Shown here in pieces: positions 58,751 to 62,892 of a stretch of DNA of 62,892 nucleotides. How positions within the stretch are numbered: the stretch's first letter is position 1; each line of letters starts with the position of its first letter. The position numbers and the translations under genes were made by a program. The notes under the pieces are model-generated. The model was not told the origin of the DNA and searched no databases. It was given only the letters and a program-made list of their open reading frames with translations. This DNA is from Anaerolineales bacterium (GTDB lineage Bacteria; Chloroflexota; Anaerolineae; Anaerolineales; UBA6663): contig JADLEU010000398.1 of NCBI GenBank assembly GCA_020845955.1, forward strand, positions 1-62,892. The letters are read 5' to 3'.

Positions 58751-60100
58751 GTGCGCATGCTTTGGCACTATGACGGGCTTGGCCTGCTCAAGCCCGTGCA
58801 GGTGGACCCTGCGACCGGTTACCGGTATTACAGCCTTGAGCAATTGGAGCACCTGCAACGCCTCCGCACCTTGACCGAATGGGGCCTATCTCAGCGGGAG
58901 ATCACCAGCTTGCTGGCCCTAGCCGATCCTGAGCAGGCACTGGCTGGACTGCTGCAGCGTCGCCAACGCCTGCTTCGGCGGCGGATCGCCACTGATCAGG
59001 CCCGCCTGATCCAGGTCGAGGCCCAGCTACACAGCCTGGGGAGGGAGCCAACGATGTCCACCGGCCCTGACTCACAACGGATCGCCGGCCTGCTGCTGGC
59101 GCAATACCAGCGGGCCGACGCCCGGGTTGAGCCATTCCCCGACGGCCCCAAGGATGGCTTATGGCGTCATCGGGTGCAATTCGCCGGCGGCGACGTTGGC
59201 CTCGTCTACAGCGGCCGGGCCGACCACCCGCAGACGGAGTGGCTACACGGGCATGGAGGCCGGCCGACCGTGGACTTTCTCCTGGGCCAGGCCAGCTTGC
59301 TGCGACACCTGGCTGAGCATGGCTACCCGGCGCCGCGCGTGGTCGCCAACACCGCCGGCCAGGATCTCAGCCACGCTTCGGGCTGGACCGTCCTGGTGAC
59401 ACAGGCCGTGAGCGGTGCGGCGGTCGAAGGCGCGCCAGAGAGCTTCCGAGGCCTTGGCGCCGCCCTGGGGTGGCTTCATACCTTGCCACTGGAGTCTGAG
59501 CGAGGTATGCTTCTGCCCCCCTCGTGGCTGTACGCCGATCATGCCCTGGCCGCAGCACGGCACTTTCTCGAGGCTGCCAGGGCACAGCCTCCCGCGGATG
59601 ATTGGCCGTGGCTGGCTGCGTTTGAAGCTACTCTTTTGCAGGTTCAATCCGCAACGCGTCTTCCTCGCTGTGTCGTTCACGGCGGCGCCTGGCTGGCCAA
59701 TGCCGTCTGGACCGCCGGCGCAGAATTTGCCTTCGGGGAGTGGCACAGCGGCGGCGCTGGTGTGGCCATCCTGGACCTGGGCCGGCTGCTGCTGGGCGGC
59801 CATCGGGAGAGGAATAGTTCTCTGTCGCGCTCGATCACACCGGATGATCGGCGGGTGCAGGCTGTCTTGGAAGGCTATTGCCAATACCGTATCCCCACGT
59901 CCCAGGAAGTCGAGCTCCTGCCAGCGGCGATTCGCTCTAGCGTTGCCTATGGCGCAGCCGAGCACCTTGCCCACGGGCTTGAAACCGGCTGGACGCCCCG
60001 AATTGAGAATAAACTGGCTCGGCGGTGGCAGTGGTACCAGGCGGCGGGCGAAATCGCGACCCTGAGCCAGTCGGGCTTACAGGCTCTCGGGGTTGTCTAG
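58751..60100 (+). CDS. MerR-type HTH fused to a phosphotransferase-like domain, N-terminus cut by an amber codon
   Basis: From the GTG at 58679 the frame reads LRIGRFARLGRT, then TAG at 58748-58750, then VRMLWHYDGLGLLKP, so the DNA-binding helix pair of a MerR regulator is split by one stop. The open part from 58751 codes 449 aa: most of the HTH, a coiled linker to about residue 100 and a C-terminal domain like aminoglycoside/choline phosphotransferases. The kinase motif is VVHGGAWLAN, with Gly instead of the catalytic Asp. It probably senses a ligand and controls the exporter gene 3 bp downstream. It may be a recent nonsense mutant. Confidence 0.7.
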   Translation: MRMLWHYDGLGLLKPVQVDPATGYRYYSLEQLEHLQRLRTLTEWGLSQREITSLLALADPEQALAGLLQRRQRLLRRRIATDQARLIQVEAQLHSLGREPTMSTGPDSQRIAGLLLAQYQRADARVEPFPDGPKDGLWRHRVQFAGGDVGLVYSGRADHPQTEWLHGHGGRPTVDFLLGQASLLRHLAEHGYPAPRVVANTAGQDLSHASGWTVLVTQAVSGAAVEGAPESFRGLGAALGWLHTLPLESERGMLLPPSWLYADHALAAARHFLEAARAQPPADDWPWLAAFEATLLQVQSATRLPRCVVHGGAWLANAVWTAGAEFAFGEWHSGGAGVAILDLGRLLLGGHRERNSSLSRSITPDDRRVQAVLEGYCQYRIPTSQEVELLPAAIRSSVAYGAAEHLAHGLETGWTPRIENKLARRWQWYQAAGEIATLSQSGLQALGVV

Positions 60101-60103
60101 GCG

Positions 60104-61924
60104 ATGCCTGGGCTGACGCTTTCCCGGCTCAAACTGTCCGAGCGCTGGCAGACACTCCGCGCGACGTTGCGGCTGCTCTATGCCAGCCAGCCGCGCGCCT
60201 TCGTGGTCAGTGCCATCGCCTCCCTGGCCGAGCCGCTGTTCTTCCCCGCCTTTCTGCTGGTCCTTCAGCTCACGCTCCAGCAGGCGACGGCGTCGCCCAC
60301 CGGCACACTCCAGGCCACGCCCGCTGTGGGCTGGCTGGGGCTGGCCCTAGTGGCCCTGATCGTCACCCAGCGTCTGGGCATCATCGTCCGCGATGGCTCT
60401 TCGACCCTCCTGCGTCAGGAAGCCTGGGTCGTCATCAGCAAGCGCATCCTGGCCAAGCTGCCGGCGGTGCCGTATCCGCTGTTTGAAAACAATGCTTTCC
60501 AGGCCCGCTATGGCCTGGTCATCCGCGAAGCCGCTCATCGCTCCATCACCCTGGTCGACTCGCTCCTGTCGACAGCACCGATCTTCTTCGGGATGCTGGG
60601 CCTGGCTCTGACCGTGCTAGCGATGGCACCCCTGCTGGTGCTGGCGATGGTTGTCATCGCCATCCCGGCAGCCCTGATCGAGCAGCGCTTCAGCGGTGCG
60701 ATGTACGACCTGCAGGAACACTCCGCGCCCGACCAACTGCGCATGGAAGCCCTGACCAACATGCAGGTGGATGCTACCTGGCAGCGCGACCTGCGCGTCT
60801 ACCGCAGTGACATCCTGAGCCGCGAACATGCCACGCTGGCCGAGAAATACCTGAGCAATCTCAAGCGGCTAACCTTCCAGTTTGTGCGCCTGCGCTCGGC
60901 TGCCGCCACGGTCGAGGCACTCGGCATCGCGCTGGCGCTCACCGCCGCCTACGTGCTGATCGGCCGCGGCCAGCTCAGCCTGCCAAACCTGGCCGTGCTG
61001 ATCCCCGGCCTGGCACTGCTCTTCGGCATGATCCAGGCGCTGATCTACCATGTGCGCTCGCTCATCGAGTCGCTCAATTACGCGGCCACCTTGTTTGAGT
61101 TTCTGAACCGGGAGAGTTTTGCCGACCTGGGTGGGGAGGCGCGTGCGCCTGTCATCTCTGCCCTGCCGCGCCAAGCGCTGCAGGCGATTCATCTGTGCGA
61201 CGTGGGATACACCTACCCGGAGCAGCAGAAGACCGCGCTCATTGATGTCTCCTGCGAGCTGCGGCCCGGCCTAACCGCAGTGGTGGGCACCAATGGCGCC
61301 GGCAAGAGCACCCTGGTGAAGCTGCTCACTGGGCTCATCCCGCCCACCACTGGCACCCTGCAAGCCGAACTACCTGGAGGCGAGCGAGTGCCGCTGGCGA
61401 CGTGCGTCAAGGCCGTGCTGTTTCAAGACCCGTCACACTTCCCGTTCAGCATCCGCCAGAACGTCACCATGGCGGATAAGCCCACGCCCGGCGAAGAGAC
61501 CCGCATTCAGGAGGCACTCGAGCTGGCCGGCCTGTGGTACGCAGTGGCCGCGCTGCCCGGCGGGATCGAAACGGTGGTGGGCTCTGGCTTTGGCGGCGTG
61601 ACCGACCTGTCGGGCGGGCAATGGCAGCGGCTGGCGCTGGCCCGTCTGCTTTACCACGACTCGCCGCTCATCATCCTGGACGAGCCGACGGCCAGCCTCG
61701 ACCCGGTGGGCGAGCGCCAGATCTTCGACCTGTTGGCCACCTTTGCCAAGGAGAAGATTATTGTCTTCGCCACCCACCGTTACGACACCATTCGCAAGGC
61801 GGACATGATCATGGTGCTGCTCGATGGTCGCTTGGCCGAGATGGGCACACACGAGCAGCTGGCCGCCAGCGCCCGCGAGTTCTGGTCCTTGTTCCTGGCA
61901 CAAGGTTCGCACGTTGACACCTAA
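60104..61924 (+). CDS. ABC exporter half-transporter (fused membrane and ATPase domains)
   Basis: The product is 606 aa. Residues 1-330 hold about six helices; the ATPase domain has Walker A GTNGAGKST (about 394-402), the signature LSGGQWQRLALARLL (about 502), Walker B LIILDEPTASLD and ATHRYDT. It should act as a homodimer exporting a drug, peptide or lipid. It is paired with the MerR-type regulator just upstream. Confidence 0.92.
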   Translation: MPGLTLSRLKLSERWQTLRATLRLLYASQPRAFVVSAIASLAEPLFFPAFLLVLQLTLQQATASPTGTLQATPAVGWLGLALVALIVTQRLGIIVRDGSSTLLRQEAWVVISKRILAKLPAVPYPLFENNAFQARYGLVIREAAHRSITLVDSLLSTAPIFFGMLGLALTVLAMAPLLVLAMVVIAIPAALIEQRFSGAMYDLQEHSAPDQLRMEALTNMQVDATWQRDLRVYRSDILSREHATLAEKYLSNLKRLTFQFVRLRSAAATVEALGIALALTAAYVLIGRGQLSLPNLAVLIPGLALLFGMIQALIYHVRSLIESLNYAATLFEFLNRESFADLGGEARAPVISALPRQALQAIHLCDVGYTYPEQQKTALIDVSCELRPGLTAVVGTNGAGKSTLVKLLTGLIPPTTGTLQAELPGGERVPLATCVKAVLFQDPSHFPFSIRQNVTMADKPTPGEETRIQEALELAGLWYAVAALPGGIETVVGSGFGGVTDLSGGQWQRLALARLLYHDSPLIILDEPTASLDPVGERQIFDLLATFAKEKIIVFATHRYDTIRKADMIMVLLDGRLAEMGTHEQLAASAREFWSLFLAQGSHVDT

Positions 61925-62154
61925 TCTCAAATAGCGGTCTGGTTGGAATGCTACGTGCCAATTTGATAAGGTATGCAATTGGCCCTAGATCCTTGACAGT
62001 GCTGTTTGTCTAATAGTACAACTTGATCTACATCTCGTCAGGCTGCCAGCAGCCTCAGATCGTCGGGCTAGGCACAGAAGCCAGCCCGAAGGCCAAAACC
62101 TAACACTCTGAGAGCACGGCTCACACCTGTCCAGACCGCAGGTACTGGGTAACC

Positions 62155-62190
62155 CCGAGGCCGGTGGTTCGAATCCACTCCCAGCAACAA
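62155..62190 (+). pseudogene. 3' fragment of a tRNA gene
   Basis: The stretch contains a T arm (GGTGG-TTCGAAT-CCACT, 62163-62179) and a 3' acceptor strand CCCAGCA (62180-62186). No matching 5' acceptor TGCTGGG is found upstream, so only the 3' half is present. It differs from the tRNA-Leu copies. It looks like an attachment-site scar of another integration. Confidence 0.6.
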
Positions 62191-62197
62191 AAAACAA

Positions 62198-62227
62198 CGC
62201 CAATCAGTGCGATTGGCGGTGTTTTCG
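62198..62227 (+). terminator. Rho-independent terminator after the tRNA fragment
   Basis: CGCCAATC (62198-62205) pairs with GATTGGCG (62211-62218) around a 5-nt loop and is followed by GTGTTTTCG. It is a typical tRNA-operon terminator. Confidence 0.75.
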
Positions 62228-62285
62228 TATCGGTCCCAGGAGCGCGGCTAAGAACCCGCAGGTGATCTGTTCTTAGGCATTAGAA

Positions 62286-62641
62286 TCCAAATCGCCGCGT
62301 CCGGGGTCCACATCCCTGGGCCGGCCCTGGAGGTCTTGAAAAATAACGTGGCAGTTCAAAGTCAGGTCAAAGGATTCTTGTTCCAATCTGAGGAGGATAC
62401 GCCTATTCTTCCCCGGAACGTGGTGCGGGGTTTCAAAGGGTTGATTGGGCAGTTGGATTGCCAGATATCCGATTCCATGACCTACGACACTTGTGCGCTA
62501 CACTCCATTTGATGGCCGGAACTGATCCAGCGGTGGTTGCCCAAACATCGGGCCATAGTATTATCATCCGCACCATACAACCCATTTCCACGCCCCGGTC
62601 TTCGTGGAAACGGCGGACCGATGGGCATGCTCTTGGCGTGA
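62286..62641 (+). pseudogene. Decayed tyrosine integrase, C-terminal part
   Basis: One frame codes VHIPGPALEVLKNNVAV and onward; another resumes with LPDIRFHDLRHLCATLHLMAG. Both parallel the integrase at 52306 (IPGPALEVLKS, DIRFHDLRHLCATLHL). The N-terminal two thirds are gone, there are frameshifts, and the catalytic Tyr region is altered. The stop and the following bases GAAGCAACC match the region after the intact gene. Confidence 0.85.
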
Positions 62642-62766
62642 AGCAACCCCGACAGCATTGGACCTTACAGCTACTACAGCAACGCTACAGCAACGGGAGT
62701 GGAAAGGGTGCGGAGAGCGGAGAGGGTGGACACAAGATAGGGCTTGTTTTATAGTGGATCGTGAAT

Positions 62767-62849
62767 GGGCCGGTGGCGGAATGGCAGACGCCGGGGACTT
62801 AAAATCCCCTGCTCTTCGGAGCGTGAGGGTTCGACTCCCTCCCGGCCCA
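62767..62849 (+). tRNA. tRNA-Leu(UAA), copy 2
   Basis: It is an 83-nt class II tRNA with acceptor GGGCCGG/CCGGCCC, anticodon loop CTTAAAA in GGGGA/TCCCC, variable arm CTCTTCGGAG and T loop TTCGACT. The anticodon stem, variable arm and T stem differ from copy 1, each with compensating bases, so both copies look functional. It marks the right end of the second element. Confidence 0.93.
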
Positions 62850-62892
62850 CTTCCCGCGGTGAGGGGACATGGAGGGCAGTCCACGACCAAGG

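Noticed and set aside
61985-62203. 72-codon minus-strand frame starting VAGSGFEPPASGLP-like
   Set aside because: This is the familiar false protein obtained by translating the reverse strand of a tRNA 3' end.

Overview
The window is a mobile-element region about 62.9 kb long and rich in G+C. It most resembles a member of the Chloroflexota (Anaerolineae-like). The grounds are lipoprotein and secreted-protein linkers rich in PTATPTP-type repeats, conjugation and Tad systems without any secretin or VirB7/9/10 outer-membrane parts (a monoderm-type envelope), and MalT-type LuxR regulators. This placement is inference; no rRNA or core gene lies in the window.

Layout. (1) 62-7300, minus strand: an operon headed by a UvrD-type helicase, followed by small unknown proteins and a DUF6094-type methyltransferase, with strong hairpins in several gaps. 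(2) 7.3-13.9 kb: a cargo cassette of MalT/LuxR regulator, small conserved protein, DUF4386-type membrane protein, zinc-free MDR oxidoreductase and SDR. Matching promoter/operator repeats lie at both ends of the four-gene operon. (3) 14.0-17.0 kb: parA/parB with palindromes and a short promoter-terminator unit upstream. (4) 17.0-29.0 kb: lipoprotein, secreted protein and a Tad pilus locus (CpaB, TadZ, TadA, TadB, TadC, Flp pilin, TadE/TadG-like). (5) 29.0-42.1 kb: conjugation and replication genes (VirB6-like, PrgI/VirB3, VirB4, M23 hydrolase, coupling protein, replication-relaxation protein, CHC2/Toprim primase-like protein). (6) 42.1-48.2 kb: two histidine kinases, an Fe-S PD-(D/E)XK-type protein, two response regulators, the prepilin peptidase for the Tad pilus and a DnaB-like ATPase. 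(7) 48.2-52.0 kb: repeats, two related HTH regulators, an ImmA/IrrE peptidase, a DUF6545-like membrane protein and a squalene/phytoene synthase. (8) 52.3-53.6 kb: tyrosine integrase followed by tRNA-Leu(UAA). (9) 53.6-62.85 kb: a second, smaller segment with an organomercurial-resistance operon (merB, merA, merB, merR, Fe-S metallochaperone, thioredoxin-like selenoprotein candidate) and a MerR-kinase fusion plus ABC exporter. It ends in a decayed copy of the same integrase type and a second tRNA-Leu(UAA).

How it fits together. Segments 1-8 look like one integrative conjugative element. It has its own partition, replication, secretion and integration genes and a complete inner-membrane Tad pilus interleaved with them; the prepilin peptidase sits 19 kb away, behind the conjugation genes, suggesting the pilus serves mating. 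Segment 9 looks like a second element stacked in the same tRNA site. The most notable single gene is 58006-58608, where an in-frame TGA falls exactly at the first position of a thioredoxin CxxC motif and is followed by a SECIS-like hairpin. Limits: all family calls are from reading motifs; no database search was run.
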